From Paenibacillus brasilensis (lineage in GTDB: Bacteria; Bacillota; Bacilli; Paenibacillales; Paenibacillaceae), in contig NZ_CP045298.1 in the NCBI RefSeq assembly GCF_009363115.1, positions 3,221,501-3,285,500 on the forward strand: DNA of 64,000 nucleotides, read 5' to 3'. A program made the translations under genes and the position numbers. Below, piece by piece: positions 26,035 to 35,132 of this stretch (position 1 is its first letter; every line of letters starts with the position of its first letter). The notes beneath the pieces are model-generated. The model saw only the letters and a program-made list of their open reading frames with translations, searched no databases and was not told the DNA's origin.

Positions 26035-26190
26035 ATGTCATTTAAAATTCATTCTGTTAATGAAAATACGAAGCTTTGGACTGAATTAGCAGACGAAATG
26101 GAAGTTTTAGAGAATCGCGATGAAATGTCTATTATCAATGCTGGTTCCTGTTGTTTCCAACCTTGGACTTGTTGCGTTAAAGTTAACTAG
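26035..26190 (+). CDS. Putative RiPP precursor peptide (51 residues, two Cys-Cys pairs)
   Basis: ATG 26035 has an excellent ribosome binding site (AAAGGAGGTGAG) and opens a 51-residue frame. Residues 1-36 form an acidic leader (MSFKIHSVNENTKLW, ELADEMEVLENRDEM), and the end reads NAGSCCFQPWTCCVKVN. The Gly/Ser before the Cys-rich tail is a plausible cleavage region. The position just after a radical SAM/SPASM maturase and before M50-peptidase, ABC and CPBP genes is typical of a sactipeptide-like cluster. I do not recognise this core from known families. Modification and activity are inference. Confidence 0.8.
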   Translation: MSFKIHSVNENTKLWTELADEMEVLENRDEMSIINAGSCCFQPWTCCVKVN

Positions 26191-26230
26191 TACTTATTCG
26201 GCTATACACCAAGTTTAATGCATCAAAATA

Positions 26231-26251
26231 TCTTGATATGGAATATCAAGA
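26231..26251 (+). promoter_or_regulatory. Hairpin after the precursor gene (possible attenuator)
   Basis: TCTTGATAT-GGA-ATATCAAGA is a perfect 9-bp stem with a 3-base loop, 40 bases after the precursor stop. It lacks a proper T run, so partial termination or mRNA 3'-end protection is more likely than full termination. Confidence 0.5.
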
Positions 26252-26336
26252 ACTTTGTTGTGTGAACAGGAATTTTAGAAGGCTTAAATTCTTGTGAAAA
26301 TCAGGAACTGATTTCGGTGCTGCTTTTATCAACGAA

Positions 26337-26362
26337 GAAACTCCACTTTTATGTGGAGTTTC
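26337..26362 (+). promoter_or_regulatory. Second hairpin before the peptidase gene
   Basis: GAAACTCCAC-ttttat-GTGGAGTTTC is a perfect 10-bp stem just before the M50 gene start. Like the preceding hairpin it could tune the ratio of precursor to processing genes. Confidence 0.5.
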
Positions 26363-26382
26363 TATCCTGCTTTGGGGTGAAA

Positions 26383-27179
26383 ATGTGGATAGGAAAATTA
26401 GCAATCCTCATGCTCTTTGGGATGGGATTTTGTTTGCTTTTGAACTTTTACCAAGTGCAAACGGCAGATATGATGGGGGCATTTGGAACTTTTAGTGGAG
26501 TTGGAATGTCACTCATTCTTCTTCTCTTATCTATTTTATTCCATGAGTTTGGGCATGTAGTGGCAGCATACCGGTATGGTATTCGTCCACGTGATATTGG
26601 GATAGGTTTGTATATGTTGGTGCCTGTGATGTTTGTAGATCTTAGTGAAGCGTGGAAATTACCCCGAAAGCAGAGGGTTGTAATAGATTTTGCAGGTATA
26701 TATTTCTAATTAATAATGATATCCAGTCTTGCAATTTGGTATAGTTAAACCTAAACCCCATCCTACGTTATGATGGTTTTTGGGCATTGAATGATGCAAT
26801 TGGTATTTACAATGTTCATACCAGAGCCTTTACCTTACTTAAAACTGGAATAAAGGGATATCTACTGCGTCATCAGGAGTCGAGGGGAGCTTTTCACAAG
26901 AGCATAAGAATGATGGAGAAAAAGCTTCGTTCTGTCCTACTTTTCTACTTTTCACTTTATATCCTTATGGCAACAGCAGTGATTGCATATATTTTGTATA
27001 CGATGATCCATACATTACTAGCAGTACGTCCGTTGACTTTGGAAAGTACCAAAGGATTATGGATGCTTGTGTTGGTGATCCTCGTACAGCTGGTTTTGAA
27101 CATGAGCTATCGCCTTATACAAAAGAAAAAACAAATAAAACAAATAAAACAAATAAAACAAATGATGAAGGAGGGATAA
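26383..27179 (+). pseudogene. M50-type membrane metalloprotease, broken
   Basis: The first part has two membrane segments and the zinc motif HEFGH (ILFHEFGHVVAAYRYGI), then stops after VVIDFAGIYF. The second part, in another frame, carries the conserved NPILRYDGFWALNDAIGIYN (the NP...DG motif of M50 proteases), more membrane segments and a Lys/Gln tail. About 40 expected residues between the parts are missing or scrambled (26709-26770). M50 proteins in radical-SAM peptide clusters are thought to remove the leader. The start is ATG 26383 or GTG 26377. Disrupted here. Confidence 0.8.
27131..27163 (+). repeat. 9-bp tandem repeat in the protease tail
   Basis: The unit acaaataaa is repeated about 3.5 times and encodes the KQI repeats (IKQIKQIKQIKQMM). 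It is prone to slippage in multiples of three codons. Confidence 0.75.
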
Positions 27180-27182
27180 TCT

Positions 27183-27866
27183 TTGTCTCAAGTAATTGTT
27201 GAAGTAAGAAATATCCGAAAAGAGTATCAAACAGAGTCAGGTACCTTACAAGTTTTAAAAGGGGTTAATACAGACATTCGTAAAGGTGAGGTTGTCAGTA
27301 TTATGGGACCAAGCGGAAGTGGAAAGTCTACTTTGCTTGGTATTTTAGGAACCTTGGATACACCAACTTCTGGTCAATTAATGATTGACGGTGATGAGGT
27401 TACTGGTTTGACTGAGAGCCAGCTCACTGAGTATCGCGCAAAAAAGATTGGCTTTGTCTTTCAGGCTTACAATTTGATCTCCACCATGACTGCCAAAGAA
27501 AATGTAATGCTTTCCTTAATGTCTGCAAAAGGAAAAAGTAATTCCAAGATGGAACAAAAAGCGCTTGAGCTGCTGGATTTGGTAGGAATGAAAGAACGTT
27601 GTAATCATCTGCCAGGTCAACTGTCGGGAGGACAACAACAAAGGGTAGCCATTGTCAGAGCTCTTGCCAATCATCCATCCATCATCATTGCCGATGAGCC
27701 GACAGGAAATCTTGATTCGACGACCGGCAAACTCATTCTTGATCTTATATGTAGTCTCCGAGATAAAGTAGGCACAACATTTGTCGTAGCAACACATGAT
27801 CCAAACGTTGCCGAAGTTTCAGATCGAGTACTGCACATTTTAGATGGGCAAATCCAAGAGAATTAA
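27183..27866 (+). CDS. ABC transporter ATP-binding protein (MacB/LolD type)
   Basis: The 227-residue ATPase has Walker A GPSGSGKST (42-50), the signature LSGGQQQRVAIVRAL, Walker B IIIADEPTGNLD and the switch His (VVATHDPN). The MacB-type family powers export or extraction of peptides and lipoproteins with an FtsX-like permease, which follows 20 bases on. The start is TTG after GGAGGG and sits close behind the protease tail. In this cluster it should export the mature peptide or give self-resistance. It looks intact. Confidence 0.92.
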   Translation: MSQVIVEVRNIRKEYQTESGTLQVLKGVNTDIRKGEVVSIMGPSGSGKSTLLGILGTLDTPTSGQLMIDGDEVTGLTESQLTEYRAKKIGFVFQAYNLISTMTAKENVMLSLMSAKGKSNSKMEQKALELLDLVGMKERCNHLPGQLSGGQQQRVAIVRALANHPSIIIADEPTGNLDSTTGKLILDLICSLRDKVGTTFVVATHDPNVAEVSDRVLHILDGQIQEN

Positions 27867-27886
27867 GTAAAGGTTGTGAAGCTTCC

Positions 27887-30430
27887 ATGTTGTGGATATC
27901 TTCTTTTCGGAGTTTATTTCGAAATAAGTTAAGAACTTTTTTTACGATGACAAGTATAGCCATAGGAGTAGCGAGTTTTTTCTGTATGTCTATGCTTTCT
28001 GAACTTGTACCGCAGGCAGTACATGAATCCTCCAAGAAAGTCTTAGGGGGAGATATCGAAATTCAAGCTTATATGAAACCTACTACTCTGACAGATTTGG
28101 AAAAAGTGATACCTGATCACGCAAGAAAAAACATGACGATAGGGTATGTTACAAACACGATGATCAAATCAGACCACAAAATAACGAATGCTTTTGTGAA
28201 AGGGATTGATCCCAAACAGTATCCTCTCTATGGAGAAGATATGCTTCCAGGTGTCCGCTCGTTACGCGAAAACGAGGTCTTGATCACAAAAAATCTCGCA
28301 AATCGCTTACAAGTGCAAGAAGGGGATAACATCTCACTTCCAAATAAACAGGGCGAGCTTAATACTTTTCAAATTCGTGGATTGGTAGAAAAGGCCCAAG
28401 AGTCATATGGAGATTCAATGATTTTTGGCATGATCTATATGGGTTACAATCAGTTGATACAATTGCAGAACTTAACACCAGGTATCACAAATGAAGCGTG
28501 GGTCACTCTTACGAACAACGAAGAAATCGGTCAGATACGGAAAAATACAACTACTGCCATCGAAGGAAGTAATGTATTGGATTCAGGTGACAAAGAGAAA
28601 AAGATGCTAATCGACGTCCGCTCTTTGTTGCTATTTTTGCGTGTGTTCAGTCTTATTACACTTGCTATAGCCGGTATGACTACCTTTAATACAATGACGA
28701 TCATGATGTCTACTCGTATCAGAGAAGTAGCCGTGATGAAAGCCATTGGTCTCAAAAACAGCTTCATCATGTACAGTTTTGCTGTCGAGGCATTTTTAAT
28801 CGGGCTACTTGGAACAATGGGAGGAATTCTGGTTGGAGAACTTGCCAGTGTGTGGTTTTCTTCCTACATGGGTGCTGTTCTTGTCTTGCCTCTTCATTGG
28901 GAATTTAGTTGGCAAGCGATTGTCTCCACTTTGCCAGTAGGTATTTTAGTAACTATTATTGCAGCTTGGATGCCGTTACGTAGCGTATCACATATGTCTC
29001 CTTTACAGTTACTTCGTGGAACAGAGCCTATAGGTGAGGGGAAATTACCTTTTTTTAAAAAGCTACAGACCCTTTTCTTTGCAAGCGTAGTGGTTGGTTT
29101 CTATTTGCAGGATGTCATGTTTGATTCAGTTGGTTCTTTTCAAATATCTAATTTGCTTCTCGCTTCATTAACGTCCATGGTGATCTTATTGTTGATAATT
29201 GGACTAATCAATGTAACTTCTTGGATCTTTGGATTACTCTTTCGGCTTTTGGGGAGAGGAAAATCACTTTTCTCTCAACCTATCTATTTAGCTTTACATA
29301 ACTTATCGATGGCACACAAAAGGAATGGTCTATTATCAGTAACATTGACCGTTGGTGTGCTATCTGTCGTTCTAAGTCATGTACTTACAGATAATCTTAT
29401 CCAAGTGATTCAAATGCAAATGGAAGTCCAATCCAAAGGAAATGTGTTGCTCACTTCCTCTGCGAGTGACGTAAAAGTAGTTGAGCATTTACTGAGCACA
29501 ACTGACGGAGTCATCTCCTATAAAAAAGGATATAAACAAGAAACGCAGTTGTTACAGATAAACGATCAAAGTGCGATTGAGAAACTGAAAAGTCTAGGGC
29601 GAACCAGTAAAGTGTTCGAAAATATGAAATTTTCTACAGAAGCTGTGGACTTACAAGAAAAAAACCATTCGTATAAAATCTCCTCTGGTCGTGACTTTAC
29701 TCCGGAAGACAACGGTGCTCTACACGCCTTGTTAATTGAAGACTTCCAAACAGAATTAGGAGTCAAACAAGGGGATACTCTTAAAGTTAACTTGGACCAA
29801 AAAACGATGAATGTAAAGGTCATTGGCTTTTTCGAATCCAATTTATTTAAGACGGCAGAGATACGCCTTCCTGAACAAACCATGCAGAAGTACGGTCAAT
29901 CAACGAGTGTTTCTTACTATGTTGACGCAAATGCAGGTAAGATTCAAGACATCTTGGATTTGCTCAACCAAAAGCTGCCTAAATCTGCAATGGCTTATTC
30001 CATCAAGCAAACCGTGGCAGAGAGTTTACAAAATGTAGTAGATACATTTAGTAATTTTTTTTCTATCGTCTCTTTACTTGCTTTTTTAACTTCTGGATTA
30101 ATGATTGGGAATCAAGTGGTGATCTCACTTTTACAACAAAAACGAGATGTTGCCATTATGAAAACCGTGGGTGTCTCTACAAGAAAACTAATTTCCTCTA
30201 TTTTAACTGAAAAAGCGATTCTTTCTTTTGTAGCAGGTGTCGTAGCATCTGGTTTGGCGTTGATTTTCTCTTTCGTCATACTGCTTTCCGTGTTCCATGT
30301 ATCGCTCATGTTAATGAATGCTTATTGGGTAGTAATCGGCATTGGGATGTCGATGCTTGTTACCTTGCTCGTTTCATTATTGGCATCTTTGCAGTCTATG
30401 GCAGCAAAACCAATTGAAATGCTACGTTAG
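27887..30430 (+). CDS. FtsX-like ABC permease
   Basis: The 847-residue protein has an N-terminal membrane helix followed by a MacB-like periplasm-side domain. A first FtsX core follows (LLFLRVFSLITLAIAGMTTF, IREVAVMKAIGLKNSFIMYS), then a middle set of helices, a second extracellular domain (about 510-690) and a second FtsX core ending AAKPIEMLR. This two-core layout is that of BceB/LolC-like large permeases that move or sense antimicrobial peptides. The reading frame is intact. It forms a unit with the preceding ATPase. Confidence 0.9.
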   Translation: MLWISSFRSLFRNKLRTFFTMTSIAIGVASFFCMSMLSELVPQAVHESSKKVLGGDIEIQAYMKPTTLTDLEKVIPDHARKNMTIGYVTNTMIKSDHKITNAFVKGIDPKQYPLYGEDMLPGVRSLRENEVLITKNLANRLQVQEGDNISLPNKQGELNTFQIRGLVEKAQESYGDSMIFGMIYMGYNQLIQLQNLTPGITNEAWVTLTNNEEIGQIRKNTTTAIEGSNVLDSGDKEKKMLIDVRSLLLFLRVFSLITLAIAGMTTFNTMTIMMSTRIREVAVMKAIGLKNSFIMYSFAVEAFLIGLLGTMGGILVGELASVWFSSYMGAVLVLPLHWEFSWQAIVSTLPVGILVTIIAAWMPLRSVSHMSPLQLLRGTEPIGEGKLPFFKKLQTLFFASVVVGFYLQDVMFDSVGSFQISNLLLASLTSMVILLLIIGLINVTSWIFGLLFRLLGRGKSLFSQPIYLALHNLSMAHKRNGLLSVTLTVGVLSVVLSHVLTDNLIQVIQMQMEVQSKGNVLLTSSASDVKVVEHLLSTTDGVISYKKGYKQETQLLQINDQSAIEKLKSLGRTSKVFENMKFSTEAVDLQEKNHSYKISSGRDFTPEDNGALHALLIEDFQTELGVKQGDTLKVNLDQKTMNVKVIGFFESNLFKTAEIRLPEQTMQKYGQSTSVSYYVDANAGKIQDILDLLNQKLPKSAMAYSIKQTVAESLQNVVDTFSNFFSIVSLLAFLTSGLMIGNQVVISLLQQKRDVAIMKTVGVSTRKLISSILTEKAILSFVAGVVASGLALIFSFVILLSVFHVSLMLMNAYWVVIGIGMSMLVTLLVSLLASLQSMAAKPIEMLR

Positions 30431-30442
30431 GAGAGTGTTATT

Positions 30443-31379
30443 ATGTCAAAGGCTCCTTCTCAGATCCCGACAAATCAAATACCCAACCGTCTAACAGGTT
30501 GGGTTCAGCCCTTCACCTTGCTGGTTCTATTTATTTATATCGCCGCACTGGTTGTAATGGGTGTTCTCACAGATGAATGGATATCTCATCCTGTATACGC
30601 TATTGGCGTAATTTTACCCGGTGTTGTAGTGTTTGTTTGGTCACGGGCTTATCAACTTGAAACTACATCCGTACAGATATCGAATGAAGAAGTAAAAGTG
30701 AGCCTCATCTGGTATGTGATCGTATTGATCATCTACAGTGTTGTTTTGGGCAACGAGGATTTACGCGTTTTAATTAATGAGGAAACAAACTGGATAACAT
30801 TGGTCATTGTACCGCTTATTTTGATTCAGTCAGCGCGAGGGAAAGCAAGGTGGAACGTTTAGAGAGTTACTGAGTTCAGTGGGATTAACGCGTCAGGGAT
30901 TGGGAAAAACGATAACGCTAGCTGTAGTTACATGCGTTTTGCTTATACCAATTATTCTCTATTCCCTTAGCGAAGAACAACTTTCCAAAGTGATGACTGT
31001 TTTCCAGAAACCTGATCAAGCAGTCCTTTTTTATCCATTAAGCTTAGTAATGGCTTTTCTCCTTCCCGGCTTTACAGAGGAAGTAATGTTTCGAGGCATT
31101 CTGCAATCTCGATTATCAAGTTTCACAAGGTCTGAGGTGAACGGTTTATTCTTAGCCTCTCTACTGTTTGCTATCTATCATGTACCGTATGCCTACTTCC
31201 TTACTTCATGGGCTACGCACGGAAACCTAACTTGGTCACTATCTACAGTTTTGACAGAGCGGTTTATCACAGGATTGTTGATGGGTTTGATCTGGATGCG
31301 TACAAAAAATCTAGCAGGGCCCATGATCGTTCATGCTTTTATGGATAGCTTTATTATTCTTGCTAGTTTTGTAAAATAG
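30443..31379 (+). pseudogene. CPBP intramembrane protease (SkfC-like), frameshifted
   Basis: Two adjacent frames make one multi-pass CPBP (CAAX-protease-like) protein. The N-terminal half begins MSKAPSQIPTNQIPNRLTGW. The C-terminal half has the glutamate motif TEEVMFRGILQ, the histidine motif FAIYHVPY and VHAFMDS. One extra base near 30850 (gcaaggtggaacg) changes the frame; restoring it gives ARGTFRELLSSVGLTRQGL. The B. subtilis sporulation killing factor operon also contains a CPBP-type protein with its radical SAM enzyme and ABC genes, so a maturation or immunity role is plausible. Possibly a sequencing artefact. Confidence 0.78.
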
Positions 31380-31389
31380 GAAGTATGAG

Positions 31390-31790
31390 TTAAAGAAACA
31401 GAATACAATATTGAGCTAACAGGTTTTGATTGGTCTGAAGCGGAGAAGTTGCTGGATACATTACACGAAGAAAATGTGGATGAAGCATTACCTGAACATC
31501 CGATCACTCGTAAAGGTGACATCTAGCTACTTGGGGAGCATAGGCTCATATGCGGAGACTCGACTAATCCTTAGGATATCGCAACATTGATGAATGGTAA
31601 GAAGGCTCAGCTTATTGTGACTGATCCACCCTACAATGTGGACTATACAGGTAGACTAAGGATGCTTTGAAAATTGAGAACGATTTTATCGAAGCTGGAT
31701 TCAAACTGGCACAGTGCTGTATATGGGCTAAACAAGCCATGGTTATGGGTAGACAAGATTATCACTGGATGCACGAACCCGTATTGTCGG
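31390..31790 (+). pseudogene. Second methyltransferase fragment of the phage module
   Basis: The sequence encodes TGFDWSEAEKLLDTLHEE, EALPEHPITRKGDI-stop-LLGEHRLICGDSTNP-stop and DPPYNVDYTG. It then gives FIEAGFKLAQCCIWAKQAMV and DYHWMHEPVL in a shifted frame. It parallels 15095-15415 with about three stop or frame lesions. It also keeps the segment deleted from the first copy. It begins just after the CPBP gene and so marks the right edge of the RiPP cluster. Confidence 0.85.
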
Positions 31791-32070
31791 AGATGCCAGA
31801 AGATAAAAACATGAGGCTGAGAAAAAGCTGTGTAAGTGATAGTGAAAGACGATTGTTACCAGGATAAACAAGGGATAAAAGGGATGTGATTATAACAACA
31901 GCAGCACATGAAAATTTAAGAATTTGATATATATTCATTTTTTTGAGCCATAGGTTTGCTCCCCCTTCCCATTTAGTTTATTATGCGGTGAAATCCTATT
32001 ATACAGTATTATGCAACTATTTAGTTAGAAATGGTAAGCAATATGTTTTTCAAGAAGTCGTTGTTGAGGT
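31787..32070. repeat. Copy of the DUF3953-like segment
   Basis: About 280 bases closely match 15897-16170, including the promoter side of the DUF3953-like gene and the methyltransferase tail (tatacagtattatgcaacta). The reading frame is truncated: only the N-terminal half of the minus-strand gene remains, with small indels. Confidence 0.85.
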
Positions 32071-32088
32071 TGGGCAAGGGGAAAAGTG

Positions 32089-32195
32089 AATATTGATTCG
32101 ATTCCTAAAGGGCATGCAAGTCGAAAAAGTGAACGTGCTAGGGGCAGGATATTCCCGTATGGGTACGTGAAGGAGCTACGCCAGTTCATCCCTGA
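32089..32195 (+). pseudogene. Fragments of the small phage protein and the small terminase gene
   Basis: FLKGMQVEKVNVLGA at 32098-32140 matches the small protein at 16223. It is fused to bases resembling 16540-16575 (ttcccgtatgggtacgtgaa), the start of the first HTH of the small terminase. A deletion joined the two. Confidence 0.7.
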
Positions 32196-32278
32196 GCTGC
32201 CTTTAAATTGCGCAAGCTCAGTACATAAGATAAGTTATTTGAGTGGACTTTGCCCCACATCAACGCTATGATGTGACA

Positions 32279-32526
32279 CAGAAGCAGAATCCTGGACAAG
32301 GAATTATTTTGCACATACAAATGAACCTGAACGCGTTACTTATATCGCTGTAGATGGCTTGGCGCCGATTGGAATGGTCAGGGTAAATCATGCTCATACA
32401 GGTCTGGCCGTCATTCATGATTTCTGTGTACTTCCAGCCTACCAGGGCAAAGGATATGGCCGTGACCGAATGATTCGGCTGCCTTTTCCCGCTAAAGACC
32501 AGAATAGTATAGTGCAAAGTGGATAA
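32279..32526 (+). pseudogene. GNAT acetyltransferase fragment
   Basis: The open frame EAESWTRNYFAHTNEPERVT, then AVIHDFCVLPAYQGKGYGRD, holds the central acetyl-CoA-binding part of a GNAT protein. No start is present, and the C-terminal strand after RMIRL is replaced by unrelated sequence. It lies between phage remnants and selO, and looks like a relic from a recombination junction. Confidence 0.7.
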
Positions 32527-32594
32527 TAAATGGACAAAAGTAGAGACTAAAAGGGACAACCCACGGGAATACCACAACATAAGAAGGAGACATT

Positions 32595-34070
32595 ATGACG
32601 GAGAAAAAAGAAATAAAAGATACAGGGTGGAACTTCGACAACAGTTATTCTCGTCTGCCGGAATCATTATTTACAAGACTCAACCCAACTCCTGTTCGTT
32701 CACCGAAGCTGATCATGCTTAATCATCCGTTGGCAGCATCACTGGGGTTGAACGGTGCGGCGCTACAACGGAATGATGGTGTAGAAGTGCTGGCTGGCAA
32801 CCAGGCTCCCGAAGGTGCTGCGCCTCTTGCTCAAGCTTATGCAGGACATCAATTTGGACATTTTAACATGTTAGGAGACGGTCGTGCTCTGCTGCTTGGC
32901 GAACAGATTACTCCCTTGGGGGAGCGGGTTGATATCCAGCTCAAGGGCTCAGGCAGAACGCCATACTCTCGCCGTGGCGATGGCCGGGCGGCACTTGGGC
33001 CGATGCTTCGTGAATACATCATCAGTGAAGCGATGCATGGGCTAGGTATTGCTACCACCCGCAGCTTGGCCGTAACTACAACAGGGGAGTCGATCATCCG
33101 GGAAACGGAGCAGCCCGGTGCTATTCTGACTCGTGTAGCTGCCAGTCATCTTCGTGTCGGCACCTTTCAATTCGTGGCAGCATGGGACACTACCCAGAAT
33201 CTCCGGATTTTGGCTGATTACACATTGGAAAGACATTATCCGGAAGTTGCTGCTGCGAACAACCGCTACCTGTCCCTGCTCCAGGGAGTGATCAAGCGCC
33301 AGGCCGAGCTAATTGCCAAATGGCAGCTCGTTGGTTTTATTCACGGGGTAATGAACACCGACAATATGACCCTTAGCGGAGAAACCATTGATTATGGTCC
33401 TTGCGCCTTCATGGATGCCTATGACCCTGAGACGGTATTCAGTTCCATTGACATTCAGGGCCGTTACGCTTATGTCAATCAGCCGCGTATTGCTGCATGG
33501 AATCTCGCAAGATTTGCTGAGACCCTGTTGCCGTTGCTGCATGAAAACACGGAGCAGGCTATCAAACTGGCCGAGGATGCGATTGCAGATTTTTCAGAGT
33601 TGTTTCACCGTCATTGGCTTGCCGGAATGAGAGCGAAGTTGGGAATCTTAAACGAAGAGCCGCAGGATGAATCGCTCATTCAAGACCTGCTTGGTATAAT
33701 GCAAAAGCATCGTGCGGATTACACTAATACGTTCCGTGCTTTAACTTTGGACGAGCTGGAGGATACGGTCCTGTTCGGCACTGCGGATTTTACCCAGTGG
33801 CATGAGCAATGGCAGGCGAGGCTGGGCAGACAGCAGGAATCGCAAGCCACCTGGCGCCAACTAATGCGCAGCAGCAATCCTGCCATAATTCCGCGCAATC
33901 ACCGGGTAGAAGAAGCACTGGAGGCTGCGGTGGAACGAGAAGACTACCAGGTGATGGAGCAGCTTCTGGAAGTTCTTTCGAACCCTTACGCTTATTCTGA
34001 CGAACAGGCTATTTACTCTACATTGCCTGAGAAATCCAACTGCTCATACCGAACCTTTTGCGGTACCTGA
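32595..34070 (+). CDS. selO: SelO/YdiU protein adenylyltransferase
   Basis: The 491-residue pseudokinase-fold enzyme transfers AMP from ATP to proteins, a role shown for SelO and linked to redox homeostasis. Visible blocks are [40 protein letters not shown], the active-site region [20 protein letters not shown] and the conserved C-terminal end YRTFCGT, with Cys where some homologs carry selenocysteine. Length is normal. ATG follows AGAAGGAGA. It is a single gene between decayed acetyltransferase sequence and the second VgrG locus. The base composition is visibly richer in G+C than the RiPP cluster to its left. Confidence 0.93.
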   Translation: MTEKKEIKDTGWNFDNSYSRLPESLFTRLNPTPVRSPKLIMLNHPLAASLGLNGAALQRNDGVEVLAGNQAPEGAAPLAQAYAGHQFGHFNMLGDGRALLLGEQITPLGERVDIQLKGSGRTPYSRRGDGRAALGPMLREYIISEAMHGLGIATTRSLAVTTTGESIIRETEQPGAILTRVAASHLRVGTFQFVAAWDTTQNLRILADYTLERHYPEVAAANNRYLSLLQGVIKRQAELIAKWQLVGFIHGVMNTDNMTLSGETIDYGPCAFMDAYDPETVFSSIDIQGRYAYVNQPRIAAWNLARFAETLLPLLHENTEQAIKLAEDAIADFSELFHRHWLAGMRAKLGILNEEPQDESLIQDLLGIMQKHRADYTNTFRALTLDELEDTVLFGTADFTQWHEQWQARLGRQQESQATWRQLMRSSNPAIIPRNHRVEEALEAAVEREDYQVMEQLLEVLSNPYAYSDEQAIYSTLPEKSNCSYRTFCGT

Positions 34071-34091
34071 TATGATGTCAGCCATTTGAAG

Positions 34092-34163
34092 ATAACCTAT
34101 TCATGCGCTGGTGGAGAAGATAGCTATTCTCTCACCAGCGCATTTTTGCATTATCCTGAAAAG
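34092..34163 (+). pseudogene. Remnant of a serine recombinase 3' end
   Basis: The sequence aligns with 812-888 of the recombinase gene (gctggtggagaagatagcta, then ctctcaccagcgcattttt). It translates to VEKIAILSPAHFCIILKSG against VEKITILSPAHFVFTLKSG. One base is missing in ttcatgcg relative to ttcaatgcg. Only about 24 codons remain. Confidence 0.85.
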
Positions 34164-34179
34164 TGGTGAATTGCAGCTA

Positions 34180-34596
34180 TTAATCAAGTTCCTGACCGTC
34201 ATTTTCGATTTGAATATGCCCGCAATACAGACACTGATGAGTACAGTTCTGCGTAAGCGCGGGCTGGCCTTCGATTTTCATGTCACTTTTCCCGCTCAGC
34301 CAAGGCATCGTGAGGACAGGAATGCACGGGGCTTTTTTCACCCCATAAATATCGACCATCTGACTGGCTTGAACAGCAGGATTGAGTGGACTGGAGCAAT
34401 TTCCAAAAGTTTTGATGTTAACCCCTGGCACGTAATCTCCAATATTCATCTGTGCTTTATTTTTGATATACACCCCGTGGCTAAAAGGGCGCTTTAATCG
34501 GGTAGGCTGTGTACCGTAGCTACAGCTTAAAATTGCACCTGCGACGACGTAGCTTTTTTTCGCGCCTGTTCCAGGCTGCACATTCGCTTCTCCCAT
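34180..34596 (-). CDS. PAAR-like (DUF4280) spike-tip protein
   Basis: The 138-residue protein matches the DUF4280 PAAR-like family: VVAGAILSCSYGTQPTRLKR, NIGDYVPGVNIKTFGNCSS, a PCIPVLTMPW block and a Cys-rich C-terminus (TQNCTHQCLYCGHIQI). PAAR-like proteins sharpen the VgrG tip of contractile injection systems and often bind zinc. It is the last gene of the second VgrG operon and starts 5 bases after the previous gene. Function follows from family and context. Confidence 0.85.
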   Translation of the reverse strand: MGEANVQPGTGAKKSYVVAGAILSCSYGTQPTRLKRPFSHGVYIKNKAQMNIGDYVPGVNIKTFGNCSSPLNPAVQASQMVDIYGVKKAPCIPVLTMPWLSGKSDMKIEGQPALTQNCTHQCLYCGHIQIENDGQELD

Positions 34597-34601
34597 CTGA
34601 A

Positions 34602-35132
34602 TTATTCCTCCTTTGCTGCCATCTCTAATTTTTGCACCCGAATACCTGTAAATGGACGGCGCAGCAGACTTTCTGCCACAGCGAGATCAATATAGATATA
34701 AGCTTCCATTAAACCGGCAATCCGAAATATAGAGGGCTTGATTTTTTCGTGTCTAAGCACCAAATGCTTTAGGGTATGGTCGGGATACCACTCGGTTCTT
34801 GAGGAAAGACAATCTACCACAGGGGGGCGCAGTACCCAATACACATCCTGCCTGGCTTGCTGAAAATCAGTAAGTATAGCTGCCTTCCATTCCAGTCCCG
34901 GCATATGTTTCTCCAACAGTGCTTTCATCGAATCTGACACCAGAGGCAAAGGAAACTCCAGAAAATCCGGATATACGGTTCGTGAATCTGTATGTACAGC
35001 TAAAAACAGGGGAGTGTCCTCCGCCTGAGTTCTGCGATCCGAAAGGATATCCTCTACCTGCAACGGAGACAGGGAAGCAGGCTCTACCCGATGCTTGACA
35101 CGTTCATCCACCATAAGTCGAAAATATCTCAT
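34602..35132 (-). CDS. Imm11/DUF1629-like protein of the VgrG operon
   Basis: A cytoplasmic-looking protein of 176 residues, without signal peptide or membrane segment. The pattern LEFPLPLVSDSMKALLEKHM and the tail FRIAGLMEAYIYIDLAVAES resemble Imm11 (DUF1629)-type immunity proteins, but the match is by eye and weak. The gene overlaps the pentapeptide-repeat gene by 4 bases, so the two are translationally coupled. No effector for it to neutralise is seen in this operon, so it may instead be a chaperone or an orphan immunity protein. Confidence 0.5.
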   Translation of the reverse strand: MRYFRLMVDERVKHRVEPASLSPLQVEDILSDRRTQAEDTPLFLAVHTDSRTVYPDFLEFPLPLVSDSMKALLEKHMPGLEWKAAILTDFQQARQDVYWVLRPPVVDCLSSRTEWYPDHTLKHLVLRHEKIKPSIFRIAGLMEAYIYIDLAVAESLLRRPFTGIRVQKLEMAAKEE

